This document shows, one piece after another, positions 1 to 14,691 of a stretch of 64,000 nt of DNA (within the stretch, counting starts at the first letter, position 1; the number at the start of each line of letters is the position of its first letter). The stretch lies in the NCBI GenBank assembly GCA_963575745.1, contig CAUYUJ010016059.1, positions 790,849 to 854,848 of the forward strand, in the 5' to 3' direction. The DNA comes from Prorocentrum cordatum (taxonomy: Eukaryota; Sar; Dinophyceae; Prorocentrales; Prorocentraceae). The notes below the pieces were generated by a model, which worked only from the letters and a program-made list of their open reading frames with translations, had not been told where the DNA came from and ran no database searches. Made by a program: the position numbers and the translations under genes.

Positions 1-2338
1 CAGAATGACTGGACCGAACGGTCTTACACCGCCATTGGGGGCGTGGCTGAAGTGGGATTCCGCGGCGCAGATTATGCTTGTTCCTTGTTGCTTGTTGTCG
101 TCGTCGTCCTCGCCCACCCGCGATCCACCCGCGACCCACCTGTGAGCTACCCCCGATCTACCCGCGGCCAACCCACATTGCGTTGACGAGAATTCGACGC
201 CTGTGGCGGTAACGTGTGATGTATAACAAATCGGCGCCTGTGGCGCAAATCTCCAGAGCCTCGCAAACTGCCGACGACCCCGCCACCCCCTCACTCGTTT
301 CCGCAACTGCGGGGGCCATGGCATTTTCCCCTGCGTTTGCGGATTTGTTTCCCCGAGCTGAAGAGGCCTTCTTCCGCAAAAGAGTGACGAGCGTCCAAAT
401 CAGCCAGCTTCCGAGGTGCATCCTCGGCGTGGGCCCGGCACCCAGAGCACACACGACCCGACCCGACCGCCCGACTCAGGGACCCCGACGGCGAGCGGCG
501 GCCCCGGCGGCGGCGGCGATCCACCGACAGGGCTTTAACTGCGCTCGCCACCACGAGCGCCACCCCGACGGCGGAGGGCAGACGCGACGGCGGCGGCGGC
601 GACCTCCGCCAGGGCTCCTCTGCGCTCGCCACCGCGAGCGCCTCCCGGACGGCCGAGGGCAGGCTCTCCGCCGACGCGGCGAGGTCCAGGCCAGGGGCGG
701 GCATGCCCACCTCTCGGCTGCCGCGCGAGGAGTGCCCCCCCCCCCAGGCGAGGAGCGCTCAGATCTTGAACGATGCTCGATGCCGCTCTCGGGGGCACTC
801 TCCAACATGGATCACGCACGGAGGGTCGGGGCAAAACGTGAGGCCGGCGGGGCCCTTGGCGCGCGGCTTGCCGACCGCTGCGTGGGATGCGCCGGGTGGT
901 GGCCTGCGTGCTCGGGCTCATTAGCTTCTCCCCCGCGGCCCCCGAAGCCGCGCAGCAAATGTCACTCTGACGACGAAGGGTCACTCGGCTTTCGGGACAC
1001 AGCTCGAGAGCACGGCAGCCGTCCGGGAGTCGCAGCTGCTGTTACGCACCCCGAGGCCCCCCCCTGCCAGCACACTCCCGGCGAGGCGCAGCTGCTGGGA
1101 CGCACCTCCAGGAACCGACGGCGGCGTCCGACGACTCCAGCGGGGGGCACCCCGTCGGGCGCCCCCCCCCCCCCCGCAGACCGCGTACAGAAAGGGCCAC
1201 TCTGGCGATGGGGCCACACCCTCGCGTGCAGCCGACCACTGGGCAGGGGCCACGGACCTGGGCCTGGCCAAGGCTTCGGCGGCCACTGCTCCGCGCCCTC
1301 GGAGGACCTCTTGCCTGGCAGGCCTCCAGAATCTTGGGAGAACGTAAGCACAGCGCGACTGCGTTTCCTTGCGGCTTTCGGGCTCACGGAGGGCCGCTTC
1401 CGAAGGCTCTTAGGGGGAGGAAGGGTACGGACCAGGAGTTGTTTTGCCTCGGACGGCGACACCACTTGAAGCCAGCAGTCTGCATAAGTGGGATATACAA
1501 ACATCAGCGACACGAGAGACTCCTTGAGGAGCTGCGCTGCCACAACACCAGCTCCACCCCGCGGGAGCAAGGGAAGCCTGTGCGGCAAACGTGCAGGCCG
1601 GCAGGAGAACCCGTCGGCGGGAAAGGGCCGCTGGATATGGGGGTCACGACGTCGGAGGTCTGGGTTCCGCGCCCTTGTCTTCGCCGTCGTGCCCCTCCTC
1701 GCCCTCCATCGCTTCCTTTTTTCTATTGCTGGACGTTATGATCAAGACGCACGGCCTGGAACTATCTCCTGCATGCCGGAAGGGAGGATACCGTAAAGTG
1801 AATCCCTTCCCTCATTCCCTGTCGCCGTCTTTCTTATCCTCGGTCTGCCTCTGCTGCGGCTGCTCCTCCCCCTGATGCTTCTCACCATCCTTCTCCTCTT
1901 CCGCTTCCTCATCCTGTCCTCGTCCTTGTCCTCTTCTTCATCCTTCCTCATCGCTCTTATGTTCTCCCCCCCTCCTTCTGCGACCTCTTCCTCCTCCTCG
2001 GTCTTCTCCTCGTCCACCTACCTGCTCCTCCACATTGTCCCTCCCCTGTGGTAAAGTATCCACAACCACCACCACAAGGCCTTCACATGTCTACTTGGGA
2101 CCCACAATGTGGCATGGACCACTCCGCCTGCTGCTGTTACCCTCCCCCCTTCCGGACTTATCGACTGATCGTCCTCCTCTTCAATCTCCTGACAACGGTT
2201 CCAATCCCATGGGCCCGACTAGAACCGCGCCGAAATATCTGCAATTCCCCCCCCCCCCCCCTCCGCAACCCCTGTTCCGTATACAGAATCAACAATCAGC
2301 CCTCCTCGCCGACCCACAGATCTGGATGCTAGGAAGTT
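1..2338. other. GC-rich non-coding stretch
   Basis: No supported gene. The first 180 bases carry a loose repeat of 'acccgcgaccc' type that resembles the minisatellite at 16.97-17.06 kb on the other strand. Runs of C (for example near 730, 1160 and 2245) and CG-rich triplet patches (480-670) open long frames on both strands at once, with arginine/proline/alanine-rich translations typical of composition rather than coding. From about 1.8 kb the sequence becomes CT-rich. Confidence 0.6.
541..662. repeat. Imperfect 81-bp tandem duplication, about 1.5 copies
   Basis: The segment starting 'gcgctcgccacc' at 541 recurs at 622, 81 bases later, with a few substitutions and a matching 'gagggcag' end. 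Because 81 is a multiple of three the duplication keeps frame in the surrounding open frames, but those translate to low-complexity Arg/Pro/Ala sequence and are not taken as genes. Confidence 0.5.
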
Positions 2339-2815
2339 ATGGCAACTACCCCGATGGAAGGCAAGCCGTTTTCACAATGTGCTCATCGCTTGGGCGCTGC
2401 GTGGATTCGCCTTGCAAGTTCCCAACTAATGCAAACAGAGACGTGGCTGAATTTTTTAACATGGACCTATTGCGAAAGGACGCCATGCATCAACGGGGCA
2501 TTCGCAGGGCATGCCCTTCAACTGTATGGCCATACCTTCTTGCCATGTCTTGAGGCCCAGAAGAATGGAGACGGTCCTGTTCAGAACGGGCCACTCGTCT
2601 GAATGGCGCGCCCCTGGATGGGGCGCTTGTCATTGCAAAGAACGCGTCCCGCGATGTGAGCATCGTTTACAAGGGCGAGGGAGGAGCTTTGGACGGAATC
2701 GCGTGTACCCTCCACGCCATCCTCGCCTGGATGACTGATGCGGGTTGGACCGAATCCCGTGATGTTGTACGGAACGTGCACCGTCGCCGCTCGCTAGGCT
2801 GCTACCGCAAAACGT
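2339..2815 (+). pseudogene. Possible degraded coding relic, unknown
   Basis: Two plus-strand frames in succession give protein-like rather than low-complexity translation. The first, about 2339-2600, includes 'ALQLYGHTFLPCLEAQKNG'. After a stop and a frame change the second, about 2605-2760, includes 'LVIAKNASRDVSIVYKGEG' and 'LHAILAWMTDAGW'. No family was recognised, no single frame links the two parts, and no start or splice sites stand out. It may be the remains of a transposon or retrocopy; it may also be chance. Confidence 0.2.
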
Positions 2816-5453
2816 GTGCGCGCGTGCGTGTTCTAACCTTGCTGCTAGTGCTACGCTTACTCTCGAAATCCTCATACTCCCGCTCTTCCTCACCAAGAAC
2901 ATATGGTACGTATGCGTAAGCCGGGATTGGGGACGGGCGCAATATAAACAAGACATGGAACACTAAACAATTGGACAGCACATTGAAACAAGAAACCACC
3001 CTAGCAACTGAAGTCACGTAGTGAAGTACGTGGAAACAGAACTGCTGCAATCAGAAGGCGGCAACGTTTTGGGCGATAGCGTGCACCGGGTTCCTAAAAC
3101 GCGATGCGCTCGCTTCAGGAGTCGCGAAGCACCAGGTGATGCATCATTCTTAACACCTTCTGTAATACCTGTTTGGGATCGCAAAGACGAGCACCTGGAT
3201 CACAACTGATCCTCAGATCAGGAATCCGGGCACGGCGGTTTGCCAAAGTCCTGGACATGGACTACATTGAACTAAGACTCCGTGCATGGCTCCATGTCGT
3301 GTCTTCTTCGAACCACGTGCTGGTCAGTACCTCGCATATGCACCATCGTACATGTACTTGATCCAAACATATGCGGAATCCTGTGAGTTCCTACTTTAAC
3401 AAAATGAGTGTCCCCTGGCCGTGCCTTCTCTTGTAACCAGGGTTGGCAGTTTTCGATGTGTCATACTTATCCGAGTTCTCGCGCGCTCGCAATGGCAATG
3501 GCGGCACCCGCACCGAATGTTCACGATATGTCACAATCAACATCGAAATCCTTGAGGCCTGCTTGCGCTCCTGACGCAACTGAACACCCTTTCGCCTTTT
3601 TCCGCGGTGCTCCGCCTCTCCTGAATATGATACCATCAAGCTTTGGAATGAAACCCACGGCTTGGCAATATGTTATCTATACATCACCTCACCTCCGCTT
3701 GTCGAAGGTAGCGCTTCTTGCGCGCTGCATAGTCGGAGTCCGGCCATTCAGCTACTCCGCTGGACGTGCTAGATACAACTACTGATGCCCACATCTGCGG
3801 TGGTCCCTGAAAAAATTGCCCAGTCTAGTAAGAATGGTAAGAATTGGCCATTCCCCCTCGATCTGGGGCTGACATGGAACGCGCAAGTTCTCTAACTGCA
3901 AATTGCACATCCAAGCGGCCCCGTGCGCAAACAAATCCACTGGCTGCTGTCTCTTAACATGACATAGCTGATTGATGTGGCCATGGTGCCTCATATTTTG
4001 TTCGCGTGGTAACAGACACCCCGGAATCTCGCATCTCACTTTGCGCACGGTCCCAAGCCTACCTCATTGACAAACATAACAACATTAATTTGACCAGCCT
4101 CGTGCCATAATCCATCCCACTTCGATTCCCCTGTCCGGTTCAGAACACTGTTTGACTTCGCGCAGTGCGTCCCTGGTTCGAGTCGGCCACGCATTCAATC
4201 TTCAGATGCGCGCATAGTTTCTCCTTCGCTCCCATCATGGTCAATTTCTCTACCGCAGGACATGCAACTGCCGCCATGAGCCGGTCGCGGAAGTCGCAGT
4301 GAACGCACAAGGTCACGCGCCACCTCTGTCCAAAACAAGATTACGCCCAACCGCGTAACAGTATTCCCCGTTGCTGGCGGCGCCCCTGGCGCCGTGCGTA
4401 GACTCCGACACTATGGTCCGCTATCTTGTCCGGGTAATCGGCGAAGCCCCTCTGTTTTGGCCTTGGCGCACAAGCGTGCCCACTGCGCGCCAATAGACCT
4501 AAGCGCGAGTCTTTCCTCGCGCTCCCCATCGGTCATGCCTTATTCACCGGGTAGCTTCCGCAGGCATGGAGATCGGCAGACCCCGTGCTGCCAATGGATG
4601 GGTGGCTGCAAATATGGTCATTCCTTTGGACTTGTACTTAGCTTGCTGAGCCACCAGCCGGGATCGGAACTAAGGAATGGCAGTGTCACCCACGTTGATA
4701 CCGCTCCACCTCGCACCTATGGGAGCTCGGGCGGCAATAGCGCGACATTTATCGTCTCTCACTGTTTCGTCGCTCTCTTCATCCCGCGCCATTGGCGCGA
4801 GATCTAGATCGAGCTCGCTCCCTCGCAAATCGCCCCAGGCCAGTGCGCCCCCCTCTTCGCGATGAGCCGCGCATATGTCATCCCTGGTAACAGGGCGCTT
4901 TTCTGCTGCGCGCCCACGCGCAAAGCGTGCCCCTGGAATCTCCAAACATCCCCGGCGCTGGCACGCACCACAAATCCACTGATGTGGCCGGGTCTGGAAA
5001 GCGCGGCAGGGGAAGCCAGCGGCGACACTGCGCGCTCATCTCCATGCCTTTTACAGCTCAGGACGGCGCCCAATCGAGCCCCAAATAACGCGGCGCAGGC
5101 ATTTGAGCTGCGCGGGGAGCAGTGGGCGAGAGATGCCGCGGCCATTTCTGGTCCAAGTTAAAGCGCGCCAATTGCCGCTCTCATCTTGCCCGCACTCGAC
5201 CCAGCCAATTCCCGCTCTTTCGCCCAGCCAGCTCCCGTGACCTTCCCAGTCATTCACTCGGCGGGAACGAACTAACTTGTCGTCGGCAGTCATTCGGCGA
5301 GGCAGACCCTCGACAATAGCTACATAGTCTGTCCCGATATACATCTGATCTCTTCGTTCGAACTCTTCGAGTTAGCTCAATCAGTCGATGCTGGCCCCTG
5401 CGCTGCATGCTTGGTGCGCGCTGGCCTTCGAAATCCAGACCTACTGCCCGCGG

Positions 5454-5493
5454 TGTCATGGGCCTGTCGACTGTCATTCGACAGGCCATGACA
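5454..5493. repeat. Inverted repeat, 16-bp stem with one bulge, 7-nt loop
   Basis: The left arm at 5454-5470 and the right arm at 5478-5493 pair over 16 bp with a single unpaired G in the left arm. The inner ten pairs (GGCCTGTCGA with TCGACAGGCC) are perfect and the loop is CTGTCAT. It lies in non-coding sequence with no T-tract or neighbouring gene that would explain it as a terminator. Confidence 0.7.
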
Positions 5494-6683
5494 TCCTGTC
5501 CGAGGCCCCGGCAACTACCTTGGATCGTGATTTTTCGAATCGCCAGTTGTACCCCCATGCCACCGTCTTCCTAATATCTGACATGTGCTCGCGTTTCGCG
5601 GCCCGACCGCTGGCGGGCTCTAGCCCCAATGCCTGTAGGGACATGTAGGTTTGTTTTGGATTCGCTGTGTTGTTACATGGCCCACGCGTCTGCGACTGCC
5701 CAGATGTCCGTCAAAGGCCCCTCCCTGTCCTTGTCCTGGCGGGCACTGTCGGACTCCACCCTCGTCCGGGCCGCCGCCGACATCTCCCGGGCGTGCTCGG
5801 CATTCCGCGCGGCGAGGTTCACGCGCGGCGCCTCCACGGGCCATGGCCGCGCAGTCTTAACATCCCAGAGTAGGCCCCAAAGCCATGCGCCCCGACATCT
5901 TGACTGCAGTCCTTCGAGCTACCAGCGGCCAGGCATTCGTAGCTGCGCCTTGACTAGGCACCGCCATAGGTGGGAACGTCCTGGCGATAGCCAATTCCAA
6001 ACGCGTCGGGGCCTGCTAGCCAAGGCGACCGCTCCTCTCAATCACATCGCTGGCGTCTGAACTCGCGCGGCTGCGCGACGCCCTCTGGGGCGCCGACGAA
6101 GAACCTTCGGCTCGTCCCATGCGCTCCCAGATAACAAAAAGTCCCCCCCGATTTGTTCTGAGGTCGCTGCCAGTTTCTTGAGGCGGAGGCTTCAGATGCA
6201 TGATGCACTCTCCGACACCCGGCAACGGCGAGTTGGGCATCCGCCCGGGCGTCGTCCGCGGGCCGTCTGGCCCTCGGCGTCAATCGTAAAATTGCGGAAA
6301 GAACAGGATGCACAGGCTACTGACCAACGTGCTCTTCCCCGCGTTCTATCCTGGATCTGACGCCGAATGAGCTTGCGACGTCCTAGTTAGCCCTTCGCCG
6401 CTCTGAATTCCCTATCGACTTAGATTCCCCAATTTCGTGTGAACCTCCGACCAGACTGACTCACGCGCCCACGTCGAAGTCGCATGAGGCTGTCATACAT
6501 TCTTGGAGCGCCGCAACGGGCGACGCACCTTCGATTTGCAGGATCGCCTTTCTGCGGCCAGCGACCAAACTCATATCGCGAATTGCCTTGGCTGAGTATG
6601 GACTCGTGCTTTTGCGAATAAAACTCATCCCCAGATGGACTTTGCGTCTCAGCAGCGCGCGCCCCCTGCCTCCCCCCTCACTC

Positions 6684-6908
6684 GGGCGCCCGAGTCATCC
6701 GGGGCAAATCGGGCCCAGGGACGCTCGGGCTTGGATTCCCGAGAAAGGCACCCGAGTTAGCCCTGGCCCGAATTACCCCCGATGATCCGGGTCTCTGGGC
6801 GCCCGAATTTCCCCGGGCACGTCGGGCCCGGGACGATCCGGTTCAGATCCCCGAGAAACGAACCCGAGTTCGCCCTGGCCCGAGTTACCCCTGATGATTC
6901 GGGGCTCT
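6684..6908. repeat. 113-bp direct repeat, two copies
   Basis: Copy 1 at 6684-6796 and copy 2 at 6797-6908 both begin GGGCGCCCGA. They share the ordered motifs 'tcgggccc', 'cccgagaaa', 'acccgagtt' and 'ctggcccga' and end in a similar 'gatgat.cgg' stretch. Each copy is dense in the palindromic core CCCGAG/CTCGGG. There is no coding frame across both copies. Confidence 0.7.
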
Positions 6909-8564
6909 GACTTACTGTCTCATCTTCCGCCGCTTAACAGAATGTACTCGCTTGAGATCGCCGGCATCCCTTATCTTGGCGGCCCTCACATCGTCCTGCG
7001 ATCTCCTCTTTGCTTTCCCACTAACGCAGCGGAGGCGCCGCCAGCGTCGGTGGGGTGAGCAGGAATCGCCGTGGATCTCAACCCCAACTTCGCGGGGCTT
7101 CAGGTCGCGCGCAATCCTTTTAGGTATCTCGGCCTCCTCTCCACTAGCAACCACCCTCCACGCCACTTAACTCGCGGCCCCCGTCCTCGTCCAATTCGTC
7201 TTTTGGATCCCAATGGAGGCCCGTGAGCCCAGTCGGACTCAATGGAATCAGTAGAACCGGTCCGCCGTGACAGTTCCTCGCCTGGAACACCGCCGTCTCT
7301 CCCCCGGACTCGCAGCCCGTTTTGGGGGCCGGGCGGCGACCTGGAAGCCCCCAAATTTATCGCCAATCTTGCCGTTGTCCAGTTGCCCTGCTCGAGGCAA
7401 CACTATGGCCCATCAGCGTCTCGATCTAACGCAATGCGATCCCCTGTCTGGATCATATCTCGCGCAGACCCTCGCACCTGTTGGACGCAATCTACTTGGA
7501 TAGGCATGCTTCCCCTGATCCTCTGTCGCCCCTGTTCTATGACAATCCAATGCCCGTGGTTCCTTGTGGCGGACCTATATCGCAGCGCTGCAAGGTTCTC
7601 CGCGTGGCTTCCGCGCGCCCAACGGGGAAGCGACTTCCCTCGTCAGCGGTGCTTCGGCTTCGGAGTCCACAGAAACAGCGACGGCTTCTATGCCATTGCA
7701 TCCCTCACGGGCACTTCCCCGCAATGGGACATATCTTTGCGCCCAGCCCGTTCCTGCTCAGTGCACTCTGAAACCAAGGTCTCCCAGTCGGTGCCGTGGT
7801 TGCACGTGGCGCCACAGGTGGCACTCGCGATCCTTCGACCCCTAACTTTGCCTTCCGGTCCCCTCCCTTCGTCGCCTGGATCTGCTTCCTCCGCTCCAGG
7901 GCCCCCGCAAGTGGCCCCGGTGGCACGGCGTCGCCCAGGGCTCTACTTCTGCCAATCACTTCGCCCACTTCGACGCTGTGTCACCCCGCGCCCAGGTGGG
8001 GGGTGCCCCAACAAGCTGCGCCGCCCCCCCTGGAACTCATGCCCCTCCTTGGCCAGGAGCCACCTCGCTGGCATTATTGGGGCGCCAGGCAGCGATGTGG
8101 CATTTCTGTTCCGCAGATACAGCACTCGCTGACGCTGTCCTTTCCATTGTGGCCCTTGGCCTCCCTGGTGACCTCCTAGGGCGCCCCTTTCGCGGACTCC
8201 GTTGTCATGGCCCCCCAGAAAAACCCCTCGCGCGCTGATGACCTCGAGGCGTCCTCCTGCTTGCGCACCTTGGAATCGCTGAGCACCTTTGCATGGCCCC
8301 GCCCCCCACCCGCACTCTTTCGACGTTCGTGTGGCGGCGCAGCCCGCGGCCATATTGCGCGGATGACGTCTGGTCATCGCGCCGAGCTCCGGATTTCCAG
8401 GCCCCCCCCCCTCGGCGTCGCCAAGGACCAATTGCGACGGCGCGCCCGCGAGCCCAGCGAAGAGGCGCGCGCCCCCCCACTCGGACCAGAAAGGCCGACG
8501 AGAAGACCCGACGGCCAATTCTAAGGCCGCCGATGAAAACCAATCGCGGCACGGAGCATCGCTG

Positions 8565-10470
<1,906 letters not shown>

Positions 10471-10499
10471 TGACAGTCATGATGATCCTCGGCGCAAGA

Positions 10500-11500
10500 A
10501 ACTTACGTTCCAATGGTCACGACTAAGCAGATCCATACTTTTCACAACGACTCTACCCTCGCACCCATGATTCGAGCTGGGTAGCCACATATGTTATTTG
10601 CTTCGGTTTGTTCAAGGTCCGTGGCATGGTTCATCTTGCTTGCGAATGTGATTCCAGCAGCGGCAATATGCGATGTGTATATCTTCTGAGCGGCCATAAA
10701 CACGCCACCTTCGTGTAAACCCTTGAGCTTTACACGTGTCGGTGTACCTCCGGTTTGTCACTGACCAAATACCAAAATTTCTCGTCGACTTTGGCATAGC
10801 TGTAGGCATCTCTCTCAAACGACACGAATTCGCCAGATTCCTTGTTGTTGTTCGGCGCCAGCCTTCGTGTACTCGCTCAATGTTTACCTGCAGAAAATGA
10901 CCTGTATCAGGACCTCGTCTTCGTCATCGGGCAACGCCCCACTCATTGTTTCGAGCTTGTTGCTCAAATTCTGCTTGGTTGTCCAATGCCCGTGCTTATT
11001 TTGGGCGAATGTATTCAACAGCTGGTCGCTCAATGTTCTGAACCTGGTCCTGCCGCGCGAGGGTGTTCTTATGCGTTGGATCGCCTTGTCTTTGCTCACA
11101 GGCTTGCATTCACCCCCGCCTGCCCTGGCGTGCCCTGCAGACTGCATCGGCTCAACAATATGGGTTGCATGTGCTCCGGATGTGATGTTGCGTGATGTGC
11201 TTCTTGGAAATGATGGGTTTCCCCTCGCAGTGCATGTTGCGGTTGGAAACTTAGGTCAGGAGACGGTTCATGTTGCAATTCATCTGCGGCGCTGTGAACG
11301 AATCAGCGTTGCCAGCAGTGCTGGTGTCCTGTGAAGCACTATGCCCGAACATGGTTTTTCATGGTTGGGCCTGAATGCCATTTCACATGCCTGAAACTTC
11401 CGTTCGCAAAACTGGCATTGCACAGCCCCCCGTATCAGCACGGGCTCAAGTTGTACCAAGCATATCAGACTCTGGATACCGTTAGTTGAAGTTTGGGTCA
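10500..11500 (-). pseudogene. Relic of a zinc-finger hypothetical gene
   Basis: Several minus-strand segments in different frames look protein-like. Starting near 11.49 kb one frame runs into a CCHC-type finger at 11417-11343, reading CQFCERKF then HEKPC, and ends about 11.28 kb. A second frame at 11147-10884 contains 'LSDQLLNTFAQNKHGHWTTK' and ends next to CTGCAG/GTAAAC, a donor-like site at 10887. A third at about 10835-10745 contains 'VSFERDAYSYAKVDEKFWYL'. A fourth at about 10740-10560 contains 'LHEGGVFMAAQKIYTSHIAA'. A strong donor-like AAC/GTAAGT lies at 10506. The pieces do not join in one frame and no family is recognised. A decayed gene or transposon ORF is the likely explanation; intron boundaries are guesses. 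Confidence 0.3.
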
Positions 11501-13680
11501 GCTGCGCAAGATTTCACTGATGCCGCTGCGGCTGCCGCTGCAGCAATTTTCTGGAAAAAAAAAGGAAAAATCGCAGAGTTAGCCACCCGTACTGAAACCC
11601 GTGGGGCAAACCACGGGCCCCGCTGCCATGCACATATAATAGGAACTTTGTTCCCTGGAAGCAGAGCGAATTTGAGCCAAACAACAGAGAGGCAACCATT
11701 GTGTGAACACCCTGCTGTCTGACACTGCTATCTAACTGGTGTGTGCCACGTTGCTGTCTTGCACGGCGAAGCGCATTTTATTCCCACGGTCGGAACGCTA
11801 TACAGTAACACCTCCTCCTCTTCCTCCTTCTCATCCTCCTCCTCCTCCTCCTCCCCGTCCTCCTCCTCCTCCTCCTCCTCCTCCTCCTCCTCCTCCTCCT
11901 CCTCTCTCCTCCTCTTTCCCCGCCGTCTTTCGGACAATGGGCACCTCCTGAACCCCCCGATGCCGCCGAAAGAACACCCAACACATCCGTAAACACACAA
12001 ACAAGAAACGGGACGAGGGCGAGGACGACCACGACGAGCCCTGCCAACCACGCTCAGGAGCTTCTCGAATATCGTCTCGAGATCGGAGCTGTCCTCCCTG
12101 GGGCCATCCTGGGGAGAGGGCGGGGTAGGGACTGCAAGGGGTGCGAGGAGTGCGGGGGAAGGACTGGTGACGAGGAGAACGGAAAGAAGGAGGCGGAGGC
12201 AGAGAATGAGGAGGAATGGGGACGTTGAGGAACACAATGAACAGATGAAGGACGCCCGAGGAGCACAATGAAGGACAGCAGGAGCAGGAGCAACAGAAAG
12301 AGCAGAAGACGCCGAGGAGAAAGTCCGACTAGAAGTAGGAGCAGGACAAGGAGGGAGGGAAACCACTGCGGGGTAGGGGTGGGGTGGGGTGGGGCGCGGG
12401 AGAGTTCGCGCGCGGGGCTGGCGAAGGTGTTTTTTTCCACGTCGTGGGCCCCGAGAAAGTCTGCACCCCTCCCGGGGATCAGCTTTTCAGTCCGAGCCGG
12501 TGTTCGTCGGCCCAACGGCCGAGCAAGGGCCCCCAGGAGCGGAAAAGAGGACGATGACGACGAGGAACAGAAATTTGAGCAGCCGGAAGGGCGACCTGAG
12601 GGAGTGACCGGCTCATGGGGGGCGGGCAGAAACATCGAGCTCGAATCGATGCTGCATCGCCGATAGATCGGCCATAGCCCCCCGACAGCGAATCCGAGAG
12701 CTCCTGGACGGGGTGGGCTATCGAGCCCCCTGTCGTCGATCAGAGGGCGATGGGGGGGTCCGATGCGTCCCCCCTGAGCCGATCCCCCCCTGACGTTGCC
12801 CCTGAAGGCGGCAGGGGCAACGCATCGCCACTACAATCATGTGCCCGACCCAGCGCAGAGCAGCAGGCACAGCCGCATGGCGCTCGACAGACGCCTGGTG
12901 GATCGCTGCACAGTCAACCCGTATCATAAGGACGCACGATCAGGATGCAAGGGCCTTGGAAGGCCATGCCGACTCTTTGCGGGCGAGGCGCGGCCAGCGA
13001 AAGCGGCCAAGGATGGGCCGAAGGGGAAGGATGCAAGGATACCCCTGGGAAAATTGCCCATCCTTGCTATGCGGGTTGACTGTACCTCGTCATCCTGACG
13101 CATCTTCCCGAGACCCGACCAACCTCAGGAGAAACCTCGACCAAAGGCCCCAGGCTGGGGAAGCCCAAAGGTACCGACACCAATACTCCACGGCCCTCTC
13201 CTGGGGTGCGTTCCGACCAAAATTTCAAGGCGAATCTGGCAGTGGCGACGAGGGCCTCCCAGGCAGGAAGCTGAAAAAGGGGAAAAGGAGGGAAACGTGC
13301 CGGTATGGTACCTGTTCCTCCTCTGACCCCATCTTCCCGCGGCGCTTCTCGAACCGAATCGATCCACAAGAGCCCCGTGACCTGAGCATGCGGGCAAGCC
13401 CACCCAGCGTGCGGAACACCTGCGACGCCAACATCTCAGGGGGGCCAGAGGCCGAGGCGGGCCCTTACTTGAGCAGGGAACGACCGCCCCGGCAGTCGAT
13501 GGGCCTACCACGAAATGCTCTCATAACCAAAGAATAGTCTAAGAACGAACAGAGTTTTCTACGGACAGTACAAATGTTCTAGAAACAAAAAGGCAGAGTC
13601 AGGAAGTTCTCCAAGCGAAGGGCCCAACCACTTGCAACTGGGAGTACCGTCGCTGTGAGTGTTGCCGTCCGTGCATTCCT
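11501..13680. other. Non-coding with (CTC)n tract
   Basis: Contains a (CTC)n array at about 11810-11910, a purine-rich mirror of similar type near 12.18-12.36 kb and C runs near 12.75 kb. Overlapping frames on both strands (poly-Glu, poly-Ser, poly-Pro) come from the triplet array. No conserved motif was found in 12.7-13.6 kb. Confidence 0.6.
11810..11910. repeat. (CTC)n trinucleotide array
   Basis: Nearly pure CTC/TCC triplets over about 100 bases, ending in 'ctctctcctcctctttcc'. All pyrimidine on the plus strand. Confidence 0.95.
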
Positions 13681-13729
13681 CATGCGGCCACGATGCGTGC
13701 TAAGGGTGTGCCGACATGAACTGGCGCCG

Positions 13730-14690
13730 CCACGCGGGCGCTCCCCCCGGGGCCTTCGGTGGAGCTCCCTTTGGGGCCGCGGAGCGTGTGAGGGGTGTGC
13801 CGAAATAGGGCGGGGCCGCCATGCGGGCGCTGTCACTAGGGCCTTAGGCTGGTCACCATGGAGCCACGAAGCGCTGTGCTGGACGGGGGAGACGCATGCG
13901 GATGGTGCCACTGTGGCCGTCTGTGGAGCTCCCTACGGGGCCGCGAAGCGTTGCACTGGTGGGGCAGACGCATGCGGACAGAACCATTGAGGCCTTCCGA
14001 GGAGCTCCCTCTCGGACCACGAAGCGCTGTACTGGGTGGATGAGACGCATGCGGACGGCGCCACTGGGGCCATCTGTGGAGCTCCTTACGGGCCTGAAAA
14101 GCGTCAGCTCCCCCCTGACCCTCCTCTAGTTCTTTTTCTAACATTGGCCGCGCAAAGAGTCTCGCAGGCCGCGTTTTACCGGGTGGGGGAGACGCACGCG
14201 GACGGAATCATTGAGGCCTTCGTTGGGGCTCCCTATCGGGCCACAAGGCGCCGTGCTGGACAGGGGAGGAGCTCCCTATGGGGCCACGAACGCTGTACTG
14301 GGTGGGGCAGACGCATGCGGACGGAACGACTGGGGCGGTCGGTGGAGCTCCCTATGGGGCCACGAAGCGCCGTACAGGGAGGGGCAGACGCATGCGGATG
14401 GTGCACTGAAGCCTTCGGTGGAGCTCCCTAGGGGGCCACGAGACGTTGTACTGGGAGGAGGGGAAGCATGCGGACGGTGCCACTGGGGCCTTCGGTGAAG
14501 CTCCCTGTGGGGCCACGAAGCGCTGTGCTGGACGGGGGAGACGCATGCGGACGGAGCGATCGGTCGGTGGAGCTCCTTATGGGGCCACGAAGCGCCGTGC
14601 TGGGAGGGGCAGACCCATGCGGACGGTGCCAGTGGAGCCTTCGGTAGAGCTCCCTAGATGGGGCCACGAAAGTGTGAGGGGTGTGCCGAA
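13730..14690. repeat. ~76-bp minisatellite, GGAGCTCCCT family
   Basis: Units carry 'ggagctcccta', 'ggggccacgaagcg' and 'gacgcatgcgga'. The last motif recurs at about 13891, 13967, 14043, 14191, 14310, 14387, 14463, 14540 and 14612, mostly 72-77 bases apart with two longer gaps (148 and 119). The period is not a multiple of three, so the same Gly/Ala/Arg-rich peptides appear in all frames and are not genes. The array is followed, after about 280 bases, by the motif cccaacaccacaggatggtt (within 14967-14991), which also follows the related array at 58.04-58.51 kb. Confidence 0.9.
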
Positions 14691-14691
14691 T

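Larger units (their letters stand above)
2816..8560. other. Non-coding stretch with small repeats
   Basis: No gene is supported. Composition is closer to balanced than at 0-2 kb. Open frames occur on both strands (for example 7242-8132 plus against 7943-8518 minus) but none shows a recognisable motif and opposite-strand frames overlap. A hairpin at 5454-5493 and a 113-bp direct repeat at 6684-6908 are listed separately. C runs occur around 8020, 8400 and 8475. Confidence 0.5.

Noticed and set aside
216-1469. 417-codon plus-strand open frame
   Set aside because: Arg/Pro/Ala-rich low-complexity translation, with equally long frames on the opposite strand and C runs inside; explained by GC composition and a tandem duplication.
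4160-4200. tRNA-like T-loop GGTTCGAGTC
   Set aside because: The flanking bases do not form the T stem, and no acceptor, anticodon or D arm can be drawn.
7242-8132. 296-codon plus-strand open frame
   Set aside because: No motif, overlaps a comparable minus-strand frame, and composition matches surrounding non-coding DNA.
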